A stretch of DNA of 64,000 nucleotides from Cristatella mucedo (Eukaryota; Bryozoa; Phylactolaemata; Cristatellidae): the NCBI GenBank assembly GCA_009760855.2, contig WPIO01000078.1, forward strand, positions 782,001 to 846,000, written 5' to 3'. A model generated the notes under the pieces. The model made no database searches and had not been told where the DNA came from. It saw only the letters and a list, made by a program, of their open reading frames with translations. Positions 52,282 to 62,559 of this stretch are shown here, piece after piece (the stretch's first letter is position 1; the number at the start of each line of letters is the position of its first letter). The translations under genes and the position numbers were made by a program.

Positions 52282-55200
52282 CTCCGTGTTTATAATAATA
52301 GGAATAATTACTACTCACTTGCTAAAGCGCCCTCAGAGAACTCAAATCTCTTTCTAGGCACTTTACATTTGCTGCGAAGGAAACACGATCGAATGGTGAG
52401 TGGCATCATGCTTGATAGACAACTAGAATAACATGGTTAGGGGTGACATGCATAGGTTCAGCATGCAAGTATGGTTAGTGGCAGCATGCACAGTGTCAAC
52501 ACACATACGCACATAAAGGTCGAATCACGTAGACGCACTAAATGCTGTGCTAAACAGGTGCGTTTTTAGTTTCTTTTTAAATGTGATCAAGTCAGGGGAT
52601 GTCGTGATGCAAGTTGGGAGAGTTCCAGGCTTTGGGAATGGTCTCCAAAGGATTTGAGGTATTTATGAGGTATAGGTAGACAGTTGGATTCCGAAAAGCT
52701 GATGGTAGGGTACTTAGCTTAGTGGAGTAGTAGATCTGATAGGTAGGCTGGAGCCAAAGAATGTCGGGACCTAAAAGTGAGTGACACAACCTTGAAGTCG
52801 ATGAGTTACTTGGTTGGGAGCCAGTGCAGATCAGCGAGAAGTGGTGTGATGTGGCAACTGCGATGCTCACGACAGACAAGCCTAGCTGCTGAGTTTTGCA
52901 CTAGTTGTAAGCTCCTGAGTGCACAGGCCGGTAGACCAGCAAGCAGTGAGTTACAGAATAATAATAATAATAATAATAATTCACTTGATAAAGCGCCCTC
53001 AGAGAACTTAATCTCTCTCTAGGCGCTTTACATTTGCTGTAAAGTGAAATGCAATTGAATGGTAAGTAAAATCATGCTTGAAAAACGAACAAAATGAATA
53101 ATATGGTTAGGGGTGACATGCACAGGGTCAGCATGCAAATGTGGTTAGTGGCAGCATGCACAGTGTCAGCACGCATAAGCACATCAAGGACGAATCACAG
53201 GGACCCACTAAATGCTGTCCTAAATAGGTGTTTTTAGGTTCCTTTTAAATGTGGTCAGGTCAGGGGATGTTCTGACGCAGGTCGGGAGGGAGTTCCAGGC
53301 TTTGGGAGCATATGAACTAAATGCACAGTCTCCAAAGGATTTAAGGTTTGTATGAGGTATTTGTAGACTGTTGGATTCCGAAAAGCAGGTGGCACGATGC
53401 TTGGCCTGATGGGGTAGTATATCTGACAGATAGGCTGGAGCCATAGAATGAAGGGACCTAAAAGTGAGCGACAAAACCTTGAAGTCAATCCGTTGCTTGA
53501 CTGGTAGCCAATGCAGGTCGGCGAGAAGTGGAGTAATGTGGCAACTGCGACGCTCACGACAGACAAGCCTAGCTGCAGAGTTTTGCACCAGCTGCAATCG
53601 CCTGATCGCACATGCTGGTAGGCCAGTAAGCAGTGAGTTACAGAAGTCGAGACGGGATGTCATGAATGCATGGACCAACTTGGAGGTGGTATCTTTATCT
53701 AAACAAGCCCGAATTTTAGCAATGTTATGAAGCTGAAAATAGGCGGATTTGACTGTGGAGCTGATATGGTCGTCTAACGAGAGGTCGCTTTGGAATTTTG
53801 GACAGAAGCCAAGATGACGTGTCAGTGCACGGATCAATTTAAATGTGGCATCCATGTCTGAACAAGCCTGAGTTTTAGTAATGTTGTGTAGCTGAAGGTA
53901 GGCAGACTTGATTGTGGAGCTGATGTGGTCGTCTAATAAAAGGGTCACTTTGGAACATGGCACCTAGATTTCGTGCAGATTCAACAGGAGATAAGCTAGC
54001 AGAGCCGACTTTGAACGTTTGCCTTTCCATTTTCCGAACCACACTTGGTTTGCCCATGCATTGTAAGTCATTCAATTTAAGAAAGTTTGCTGCCATTCAT
54101 GTGCAGATGTCATGAATACATGCAGCAAGTGAGTTAAGAGAGTTCGACGTGGTCGAGGGCTGGAATGAATCAAAGCAAAGATACAACTGCGTGTCATCCA
54201 CATAGAAGTGAAAGGCTGGATTGTGCCTGGCAATCACATTGGCACGAGGAAGAATATAAACCGTGGAAAGAACAGGACCAAGCACGGAGCCCTACGGTAC
54301 CCCATATTTTAGAGGTTCCTTGGATGATTTTTGTCCATTCACATCAATACTCTGGAGTCTTCCACTGAGATTGGACCTGAACCATTGCGGTGCAGTGCCA
54401 GTGATGCCCAGGCGATATGAGAGGTGCTAAAGAAGGACTTGGTGATCGATAGTATCAAAAGCTGCCGAAAAATTAAGGAAATCAAGCAGAGATACTCTAC
54501 CTGTTTCTGCATTCCTAAGTAGGTCGTTGTGCACCCGAAGCAATGCTGACTGTAGAGTGATTAGCTCTAAAACCAGACTGGAACTTACTAGCAAATTTTG
54601 CAGTTTCGCTATATGAATTCAGCTGGTCTGCCACGACTCGTTCCAGTGTCTTTGATTGGAACGGTAGAAGGGAGACGGGACAGAATTTACTCAAGTTCAC
54701 TTGGTTTAGTGTTGTTTTCTTGAGTAGTGGCCTGATTACAGCCTTTTTGGGAGGTGCTGGGACATGATCATGATCTGAGGCTAATGACATATTAACGATG
54801 TTAGTTAAGCATGGCAGCAGCAGATCAATGCAACGTAGGAGCAAAACAGTGGGAATAGGTCCAAAGGACTTGTAGTCTTCTTTGATTGGGATATGAACTT
54901 CAAGACGAGATCACTAGTCACCTTCCTAAATGAAGACATTGAGGTGCAGCCAGGAATCGAGGGACATCATTCTAGGGGTGGATGCTGCCATCGCAGGGAT
55001 GGGCTCCCTGATCTTGTCTAACTTCTGGACAAAGAAGCTAGAGAAGTGATCAGCTAGATCATCACAGGGATCATTAGGTAAGGAGCTAACCTGGGAGCAT
55101 TTGAGATGGTTGATCGTCGACATCTGCTTTTTTAGATTGCGCATCTGTGATTCAACAATGTTTTTATAGAAGCTAGACTTGGCCTTTGCTAGGATCGATT

Positions 55201-56815
55201 GGTACGACGCGCAGTAGTCCTCATCTTTTGTATGCTTTCTTATCTCCATCCATCCACGGCTCTCTTGCTATGTGCCCCGGTTTCGGGCTGTCTTTGTGTC
55301 TATCTACTTCCACATACCTCAGTGTGTGCATGCATGAGCAAAGCATGTGAAACGTTTTGCCAACACAATCACGTCTATAGGTCTGCCTGCTACCGATGCA
55401 CTATCGGTCTCTGCGTCCTGCATAGCCACCTCTTGCTTGTGCCAGCTCTCTGCTATTGCGGCTTGGTGTGGCATGATTCGGCGTGGTTAAAGGGGTGCTT
55501 GCAGCCTGCTGCTGCCAGCCAATGCCCGGCCGTTGCTGCCACGCTGTGTCGCTGCCTGGGCACAACGAGCTCTGCCGTTCTCCATTCTTTGTTGGCTGCG
55601 GTCGCGACGCTTCTTAATCTGCTAGCACTCGCGACCTCCGCTCGTCTTGGATGCCTCGGTGGAGGTGTGCCGCACGCCCTCTCTGCTGCTACTTTGCCTC
55701 AGGCAGCGATCGGTGACGTCAGATTGCGCTGCCTCCCTCCCCCCACCGTGCAGGTACAGGCCGGGAGAGAGTGTGACGCTGCTTTCTCCAGCCGAAGCGG
55801 AGAAGATGGCCAGCCGTTCGGGCGCCATCCTCGCGCTCGTGCACAAGTTCTTTGCTCACAACCTGATCGACAGCTCATCCGGCTGCGACTGCTCCACCAG
55901 CTCGCTGACGGCAGACTATCTGGCTGCCAAGCTGAAGGAGTTCTTCTCGCGCACGTCGCCCGAGGGGCGCTGCTTCGACACGTACGTCCTGTACTACAGT
56001 GGCCCCGTGCATCCGTCCGGCGACTGGGCGCTAGCAGGTACCGCAGCCGCTCGCCGCACCTACTCCGCCTACTCTCGCCGCACGCATACATGAAAGGGGC
56101 CCAGCAGAGGCCCAGCGCAGCCTCCCGCCCAACCCGGGAGCTGTCACGACCGCCGCCGCCGGTGGCTCTCCTTCCATCCGACGGCTGTTGCCGAGGCATT
56201 GGCCGAGGTCGGGTGAGAGCTCGCCGGTTCGTGTGCCGTTTCCTAGGCAACAGCGAGTTCAAGTACGAAGATCTCATGCACCTTTGGCGCGAGAGCGCAG
56301 CCTCGAGCGGGACGGGATGCCGCGTCATCGTCGTGCTGGACACGCTTCGCTCGAACGCCTGGCTGCCGCTCGTCAGGAGGACGCGCGATGCATGTGTCGG
56401 CCTGCAGACGGCCTCGCTCGGCGCCGGAGACCCGGAGGCGACGCACTCCGGCGGCTCCAGTGTCGGCGACTTCACTCGCGACTGGGTGAACTTCAACTGC
56501 AGCGTGGACACAGCAATCTACGGCGATGCGTACGTCTCGCCGATCCACGTGACCTACGCCGTTTCACGCGCGTGGGCGTCGTTCGAGTTTGGCACACCGA
56601 CGCGCGACGAGATCGGCCGCTACTGGGACGCCAGCTTTCCGAAGGTCATGCAGCCCCTGAAGCTTGCCGTGAACTTTCCCAGCCTCGGCCGCTTGGCGTG
56701 CTGCTGCAGCGCGGCCCGGAGCTGGCTGCTCCGCTGCAAGATGTCCTTGTTCCAGCCGGCCCGGCTGGACACCGGGCACGGCTTCAAGCTGGTTCAGTTT
56801 GCCAAGACACGTTAG
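48677..56815 (+). CDS. TMEM168: TMEM168-like multipass membrane protein, three coding exons
   Basis: Spliced model 48677-50088, 55754-56037, 56247-56815; GT-AG introns with phases 2 and 1; 754 residues plus TAG. Vertebrate TMEM168 is about 697. The start at 48677 places GLYVRW near residue 48, against about residue 51 in vertebrates; an in-frame ATG at 48482 would add 65 Arg/Ala-rich residues of non-conserved sequence. Residues 1-470 are hydrophobic with roughly eight to ten membrane segments and an inserted Gly/Asp-rich loop. Conserved signposts are MAAKGVRHF, GGTCCGYAV, DTYVLYYSG (546-554), GDWALAG, CRVIVVLDT (590-598), DFTRDWV and LDTGHGFKLV near the end. The soluble C-terminal domain (about 480-754) has caspase-like signposts, discussed as a finding. 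Molecular function is not established. Codon use is strongly C/G-ending. Confidence 0.92.
50280..50517. repeat. 17-bp minisatellite, 14 units, in TMEM168 intron 1
   Basis: Fourteen consecutive 17-base units close to GCAGCTCCTTCCTTTCT with no length change. Variants fall into two classes (TTCCTTTCT and TGCCTTCTT endings) that recur in short blocks, suggesting higher-order duplication. It begins about 190 bases after exon 1. It has no unique spacers, so it is not a CRISPR array. Confidence 0.95.
50520..51950 (+). other. TMEM168 intron 1, proximal unassigned part
   Basis: GC-rich, with (CAG)n near 51129 and overlapping frames in all directions. No conserved peptide recognised. Confidence 0.5.
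51955..52115 (+). mobile_element. SINE-1 copy in TMEM168 intron 1
   Basis: GATGACACACTAGGTAAGGC (A box), GAGGTCGTGGGTTCGATTCC (B box), CACCACTGCAAGCGGTGATG and 3' end CTATACAAAAAGAGGCTGTT then GAATCAGCTA. Confidence 0.88.
52180..52262. repeat. (GT)n and (TA)n microsatellites in TMEM168 intron 1
   Basis: GTGT from about 52192, then mixed GTAT and pure TA to 52258. They lie between a SINE-1 and a LINE-A copy. Confidence 0.9.
52305..52958 (-). mobile_element. LINE-A 3' copy in TMEM168 intron 1
   Basis: AAAGCGCCCTCAGAGAACTC hairpin, 3' UTR and C-terminal coding part reversed (IAVATSHHFSLICTG, CHSLLGPDILWLQPTYQIYY), truncated at GTGAGTTACAG where the tail of the next LINE-A copy starts. Confidence 0.85.
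52959..55250 (-). mobile_element. LINE-A, longest copy (5'-truncated), in TMEM168 intron 1
   Basis: Read reversed: a linker fragment (55249-54926, SFYKNIVESQMRNLKKQMS, DHFSSFFVQKLDKIR); RT fingers (54844-54515); palm with FYVDDTQLYLCF (54285-54097); a 247-codon C-terminal frame (53963-53220); 3' UTR; hairpin; (ATT)n at 52959. The endonuclease is absent. The GVPQGS motif has CAG changed to TAG at 54292-54294, and several frameshifts exist. It lies antisense to TMEM168. Confidence 0.88.
53220..53963 (-). pseudogene. LINE-A RT C-terminal frame with an internal duplication
   Basis: A 247-codon open frame. Residues DDHISSTIKSAYLQLHNITK and DDHISSTVKSAYFQLHNIAK occur one after the other, each followed by a related K-L-RA(L/F) stretch. 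This reflects a diverged direct duplication of about 125 bases (53660-53795 and 53828-53955). The frame ends in the usual LINE-A C-terminus. Confidence 0.85.
55754..56037 (+). CDS. TMEM168: TMEM168 coding exon 2
   Basis: Acceptor CCGTGCAG after a pyrimidine tract. It codes YRPGESVTLLSPAEAE, then MASRSGAILALVHKFFAH, the Cys-containing CDCSTSSL segment and DTYVLYYSG. Donor GTACCG at 56038; it ends in phase 1. Confidence 0.92.
56247..56815 (+). CDS. TMEM168: TMEM168 coding exon 3 and stop
   Basis: Acceptor TTTCCTAG. Residues 566-754: NSEFKYEDLMHLWRES, VIVVLDT, GDFTRDWVNFNC, VSRAW, LDTGHGFKLV, with stop TAG at 56813-56815. Order and spacing match vertebrate TMEM168. No canonical AATAAA is obvious within several hundred bases downstream. 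Confidence 0.93.
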
Positions 56816-57844
56816 GACGTTGTGACGACGCAATTTTCGACGACTCGCCAGCGCACGCCGGCCAACGCTGCTGATGCAGCTTCGTCTTCTTCCCCGAAAA
56901 CACACAGCTCGAAGGCGTCGCGTCGAGCTGTCGCATCGAGGAGGATTGCATCGGTGTGAAGCCGCGCCCCGTCCCTCTCACTCTCTGCTCCTCCCCACTA
57001 TACTATCGAGAGGAAAGTGGAGAGGCTCGAAGAGCCTCCGCCACAACGTGCTCTGCTCTGCGCACAGCAGCAGCAGCAGCAGCGTTAGCTTGCGCACAGA
57101 CCGAGCGCTGCTGGCGCTGAGTCGATCGATGGCTGGGTGCAACTCGGCGGAGCCTTTGGCTAGCCGGTAGGAGGGCGGCAAGCGGGCGCGGAGTGTGTTG
57201 CTGTGCTCTCCTTCTGCTGCAATGGATGACTCCTGTCGTGCGCCGTTTCTGTGCTGCTGCCAAGGCCGTCTAGCTGGGAGCGCCCGAAAGTGAGGCCGCA
57301 GCCTCGAACAGCAGACATTCATCTAGTGATGGCTGCGCCAGAAAGCCTTCAAACGTCAGGTATGTGCTTGTAGCCGGCGAGTGAGTGAGTCGAAGTTTTG
57401 AGTTCCCCCCTGCTGGGGGAGGGGAGGGGGTGGTGGTAGTAGTAGAATGGCCTATGCTTCAGGCAACCATGTATCGGCTGCAAAAGGAAAACCCGCCCGG
57501 GCGGTAAACTAGGAATTTCTGTAAAGCTAGATCTTGAATAGGGGAAACAGGAAGTATTAAATTGTGAGACGGCAGGCAGCCCATTTTCGTGACCTCACAC
57601 AGCTGAGCTAGTGAAGAGCAGACCAATAGCAGCCTCTTTGCTGCACCGAATTTACTTGAAGCAATCCTGTACATCTAGTCTCCTTATTTTGGTTACATGT
57701 TTCCGACAAGCAAATGATCACAATTTACGACCGGTGTTCACAGTTTTGCTTACTCACAGCATAGCTAATTCACAGCATTTATAAACGCATTTTTGTGGAA
57801 ACGTTAGTAGAGAACACGTAATTAAATGAGGCCTCTTGCAGTAA
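56816..57844 (+). other. TMEM168 3' flank / probable 3' UTR
   Basis: GC-rich to about 57.35 kb with (CAG)n at 57063. No canonical poly(A) signal was identified close to the stop, so the transcript end is not placed. Confidence 0.4.
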
Positions 57845-57925
57845 ATGTAAAGGGCCTAGAAAGAGATTGAGTTCTCTAAGGGCACTATATCAAATCTATT
57901 ATTATTATTATCATTATCATTGCTG
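57845..57925 (+). mobile_element. LINE-A tail fragment
   Basis: GTAAATGTAAAGGGCCTAGA, AAGAGATTGAGTTCTCTAAG, GGCACTATATC and an ATT/ATC tail only. Confidence 0.8.
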
Positions 57926-59629
57926 TAGTACATCGAAGACGTTGCTCACTTTTTAGCGTCTTTGCCGAGCCGAGCGAGAGACCAACCAGGAGAAAAATTG
58001 GTGCTGATCGTTATGAGAGCTTGACGTCTAGCTACGGTTAATGTCCGTTTGTCAAGCCTGTTAGCTGTGTTGTAGAGATGGTTCTTAACAGAAAGTATTC
58101 TGGCGAGTATTTAGCCAAAAGTCACTTGAAAGGCATTCGCCCACTCACGCACCGAGCAGCTGCTGAAGTTGTACAGCTCGGCAGCCGTCTTTAGCTCCCC
58201 ATCAAAATGTAGCCTTCCTAGAAAAAGGCAAGCCAGTGGAAACAATACCTAAATCTGCTTGCTGCACCGAAGGACTACTCTGAGTGTAGATGTAGACATC
58301 TCGTTAAACCGTAAACGACTTTCAGGAACTCTCGGACTAAGCAGTATTCGGCAACGTTACATTTCCAACAGGCGTGCAGACGTTGATGTTAACAGGAAAT
58401 GTCGTCTGGGACCCGCCTGAACGCCGTGCTCCGACTGGCTAGCCGCTTGGCTCACGCCTAGCAGCTGGAAAGCTGCGCTCTGATTCGCCAGCTCGCGTCC
58501 AGCACTGGGATGCTTCGCTCCGATCGGCTGGGGCGGGAAGTAGATGGGAAGCAATCGCTACTGGTCTCTTTAGCCAATCTTAAAGCGAAATCGCTATACC
58601 TCATTTCTGGTGAGTTTGGTATTCGAGACGAAGGCGAACCCGCCTTCGAACCATTTTATACACATCTAAGAAAACTTGCTAACTCCTGTTGGGAACGCGA
58701 CGCCGGATGCCTGAGGCGGGATGCCTGGAAAGCGTATGTGACCCATCTATACTAATAGTGTAAACATTCTGGGGAAACACCAAGAAGCTGGGTTTTTATT
58801 GTGTGGTGTCCGAAAGGGCTCTTAAGCTCTGAAAAAAGCACTTTTGTATCAAAGGTCTAGAGACCTCGAGAATGCGCCTATCTATCGGCTAGCCTCTGTA
58901 GACATTTCTAAAAGAAATAGCCTCAGTAAACCCACTGAAATAGGATCGTCTCTTTAAAATCACTGAAAAGCGACTCGTAAGGTGCTGTCCGAACGCCCCT
59001 CGTGCGACGTCTTAGCACCACTTAAAATAATGGTCAGTGGTTGACCTGCTTAGGCGAATCAGCTTGAGGCTTCACTTCGAAGAAGCACAGTCCAAATAGA
59101 AGCCCGCCATCTTAGCGGCCGGCGATCGTAGCAAACCATGGAAACACTAGTGAGAAGCCGAATAACTAGTAGCCGACACGCTCCACAATGGTCTGCGAAG
59201 TGATATTAGTTTAGTGGGAAGTTTTAGATGGGACCTCAGATAGAGAAAGAGAATGAGAAAGAAAAAGAGAACGAGAGGTTAGACAGAGACAGAAAGACAG
59301 GCCGGCTGACGGAGACTGGGAGCGATCCCAAAATACCGAGCGACAGCGTCTGAGTAAGGATGTGTGCAGCTTATCGGAGCGGAGAAGCTGGATAAGAAAT
59401 AAGTGAGGGTCGAGTACTGGAGAGAAAACCACATGGCGGGAACTGTACTACGACACAGAGAGAGGATGCGGCTACCCGCTGTGATTCCATAAGTTTAGTA
59501 GAATTTGGACTGCGAAGCCGTGCTAGCTGCACATGTGCCCTGGTGCCTAGGTAGGCGCCATTTAAATCCGACGACGGTCAGGACGCATCATTGCAGCCAC
59601 AGGCCGCCTCGAAAGCGCCGCCGACATAT
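57926..59629. other. Intergenic, nothing recognised
   Basis: Short frames, a GA-rich stretch at 59.2 kb and no repeat-family match seen. Confidence 0.45.
59225..59300. repeat. GA-rich purine stretch
   Basis: AGAGAAAGAGAATGAGAAAG and similar imperfect units; low complexity. Confidence 0.8.
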
Positions 59630-59970
59630 GTAATGTAATATAATGTATCTCCGTCTGTAACTCCAAAAAGACTATGTGGGCGTTACGCAGGAGAGTTTTG
59701 TATAGCCCAGTCACAGCCTAAGCAGCTTTCGGTACGCATTCGGTAGCCAACAGACTTCGTCTCACGCAACAAAGAGAAAGTGGGAAGCATAGCAGAGTCA
59801 GGAGAGCAGTTGAGGTAGTGAGTAGCATAGAAGTAGCAGCTCAGGACCGCTGAAAAGGATGAGCCATAGTTGGCAGTAGGAGAGTAGATGTCGTTGCATA
59901 AGAATTGTGGAAGCAAGTTCCACAGTCTATGACCTGCACAGCTAAAGCTTCTGTCGCCAACGCTCAGCAG
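59630..59970 (-). mobile_element. LINE-B 3' fragment
   Basis: TAATGTAATATAATGTATCT, GGGCGTTACGCAGGAGAGTT, ACAGACTTCGTCTCACGCAA and CAGTCTATGACCTGCACAGC. Close to the copy at 3430-3770. Confidence 0.85.
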
Positions 59971-60247
59971 TCACGCTGTACCTACAGGGCTAGCCAGCAC
60001 TGTTACCAGAGCCTCGCGAAGCAGACGTTAGTCATCCTTGATTGCCTTCGGCATGTAAGAGTACACATAGAAGGCGCTTCCTTCCAAGAAGAGAGGCAGA
60101 TAATTGTGCCTGATTGTCGGATTGACACCGCACAGCTCGAGCCTCCGATCCGAGTCAAGCAGCCAAGTTGCGAAGTCCTTACCGACTTGAAAATGCTCAA
60201 GCAACATTGCTGTAGGTCACCGCCGCCGCCGGAAATAGCTTGTAGTC

Positions 60248-60468
60248 TGAATTATCGTCGCGAACTATGCAGAACGCTACCCGACGAGCAACACCACCAG
60301 TTTATTCTCCCTACACACGGAGCAGGGCGAAGCACGACTCTCCTCGCCCCTCTCGCCCACCGGAGTCCCCGACTCCCTTGTCAAAACAACCACTAATTGC
60401 ACGTCCCGGCTGCTTACCACATCGAGTGTCACAGCCCACTCGTACAGCGATCAGGGGCAGTGTCATCA
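60248..60468 (-). mobile_element. Uninterrupted copy of the 222-bp LTR-like repeat
   Basis: Reversed it runs TGATGACACTGCCCCTGATC to CGATAATTCA and carries AGAATAAACTGG. It is the empty-site counterpart of the split copy at 46.3-47.2 kb. Confidence 0.72.
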
Positions 60469-60502
60469 ATTAATAAAACCACACAACCGGCAGCCATTCT
60501 TG

Positions 60503-60695
60503 CTCTTTTAGTAAAGGAGACACGTTGTCAAAAGTCTAGGACTTGAAAACTAGCTTTGCAGCCATATCCATAGCCATGTGTAGTGACCCAGTTGCTTTTT
60601 TGGGAGTCCTGCCAAAAGGGAAGTACAATAATCAAGCCGAGACCGAACCAGGGAACTAGTTAAAATTTCCATCGGTTGCACGTTTCGGTGACTGC
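60503..60695 (-). mobile_element. LINE-B coding fragment
   Basis: Reversed it reads SSLVRSRLDYCTSLLAGLPK, the LINE-B RT C-terminal part. It lies 35 bases beyond the LTR-like repeat. Confidence 0.7.
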
Positions 60696-60719
60696 ACTTT
60701 ATAACTGTCGCACCATGAC

Positions 60720-61080
60720 TGCCGTTTCTCACCTCTGCACTGGCTCCGCGCACTCACCCGACTCTGTCGTTTGGCTGCACCACCGACGAACTTCAAATTT
60801 TCAGGAAACCGTGCCTTCAGTTACTACGATCACAACGCCTGGAACTCAGCACTGACTGACATCTCGCCATCTCCTGCTTTGTCAACATTCAAAGTGAAGC
60901 TGAGACCAACATGCGCCTCACAGCCTTCACTATGTTCGGACGAATTGTTCTTCGTGTTCACCCCCCAGAGCTTGAAATCGTGAATGCTATGAAAAACAAC
61001 TGACGCGAATCCTTTTTCGCTCATATAAAGAGGCTAGAATTAGATTTAGATCTCGTAGTGTTATATAAATGCTTTTTATT
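60720..61080 (+). mobile_element. Diverged LINE-A-like 3' fragment
   Basis: FKFSGNRAFSYYDHNAWNSA and SPALSTFKVKL parallel the LINE-A C-terminus. ATATAAAGAGGCTAGAATTA and GTGTTATATAAATGCTTTTT form a degenerate tail. Confidence 0.65.
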
Positions 61081-61313
61081 ACTTGTATCATGATTAGTAA
61101 TGTATGTCGCAGCTATTCCGTAACTCTCGTGCTGCATTGAACGCATTTATTCTACCTTTTAGGTAACTTTAAACCGCCGGTAGGAGGCTGCAGAAGAATA
61201 GTTAGCTGAGAATACCAAGCAGCCGGTCAACCGCATAAGGAAGCCATCGATTGGATGGCTGAGTTACACTGGTTTACTGTTGTTCTCGTGTCTTAGCGTG
61301 TACCCGCTGGTTT

Positions 61314-61490
61314 GAACCAGTGGTCAAGGTGCTCGCCTTCACTGACCGAGGTCAAGGTGAATGTGTTTGATCACAGGTCAAGATGAATGTATTTGATCAC
61401 CGAGATCGTGGGCACGAGCCCTGTGGCATATGTGAAGCACCTAAATAGAGATTAAGTTCTCTTAGGGCGCTATACAAACCGAACTATATA
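61314..61490 (+). mobile_element. SINE-2 copy with expanded middle
   Basis: TGGTCAAGGTGCTCGCCTTC, a repeated GAATGTGTTTGATCAC segment, GATCGTGGGCACGAGCCCTG, GTGGCATATGTGAAGCACCT and the hairpin tail AGAGATTAAGTTCTCTTAGG then GCGCTATACAAA. Confidence 0.8.
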
Positions 61491-62559
61491 TTTTTTTATT
61501 TTTAAATTATTTATTTTTATAATTTTTAGTTTTTTGGTTAGAAGCAATGCTCGGCCAGAAAGCTAGCGGCTAACTCTTTCTCGATCTCTTTCTGTCCGAT
61601 TATCTATCTGCCCCTGTCTGGCTCTCCTTCTCATACTCCCTATTTTTTCTCTTAAGTTTGTGCTGGCAGTCGGCGCACAGATCAAGACGGCTCAGGCAGA
61701 TGCTGTTTATTAAGGAAACCGGGAGCCGGGCCGCACGGCCAGCACGCTGGCCTGGAAGCAGCTGCTGCAAGTTGGTCCGCTGTTCTCTCCTCAGCGGCTT
61801 CCGCCTGAGTAGTCCGCTGTCGCTGTATAGCAGGCCCAACACTTTCTCACTTTTCTGGCTTTGAAGGAACCTCTACTCTTCTTGTTAAAAGATGGTGCGG
61901 CGTCGCAATGCAACTACTGGCACCCCGATGTGAGCTCCGTGCCATTGACGCTCAGCCGCCACGTGAACGAATCGCTAAGGATTACTAGCAGAACCGATCC
62001 GGTCGGCTGCGTAGCCGCACCGGGAGACGTGGTTGTAGTTGAAATGTACGCGACGATACACAAAGTACCGTGTTGCTTTGGCAGGCGCATATTATCTTTT
62101 AGAGAACGGCTAGCAGCCGCACCCGCTCGGCCCGGCGTCGCTGCAGCCGTTCCCTGACCGGCTGTCACTTTCTTCTGGTACGCTCGCCGCGGCCTCCCTT
62201 CCTAGAACAGCCGAGCCCTTTCCGAGAAGAGCACGGCCCATCGAAGGGTGGCTAAGCCACATCAAAGGCGGGCCAGAGTGCAGCCGCGAGTATCGGCCCA
62301 TAATTCGATCGGTTCTAGGATTTACCGCAATCCACTCTTATAAGGCTAACGTGGACCAGACATTAGCGTTGCCGAGCTCACATTTTGGGCTGATATTGTA
62401 GTAGAGTTCGATTTTATCTATCCGCCAAATTTCATGTCGCTGTGCGCACGAGCATATATGCAAATGAGCTTCAACGCCGAATGCCTGTACCACAATCCAT
62501 TTTAGTTCCCTTCAAATCCACCACAAATCAACTGCCCACAGTTACAAAAAGTTTGGAAT
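61491..62559. other. Intergenic, with a weak LTR-like candidate
   Basis: Reversed, 61845-61663 begins TGTTGGGCCTGC, has TTAATAAACAGCATC and ends near CCAGCACA, an LTR-like plan without target duplications or a second copy. A 98-codon plus frame at 61861-62157 has no recognised motif. Confidence 0.3.

Noticed and set aside
55199-56815. 538-codon continuous plus-strand frame
   Set aside because: Only the part after 56247 is TMEM168 (exon 3). The rest reads through intron 1 and exon 2 in the wrong frame; splice sites and homology support the three-exon model.
61663-61845. LTR on the minus strand
   Set aside because: It has TGTT and CA-like ends and AATAAA, but no target duplication, no second copy and uncertain boundaries; left as a weak note only.
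61861-62157. 98-codon plus-strand frame as a small gene
   Set aside because: No conserved motif, no clear promoter or splice context, and overlapped by minus-strand frames of similar length.
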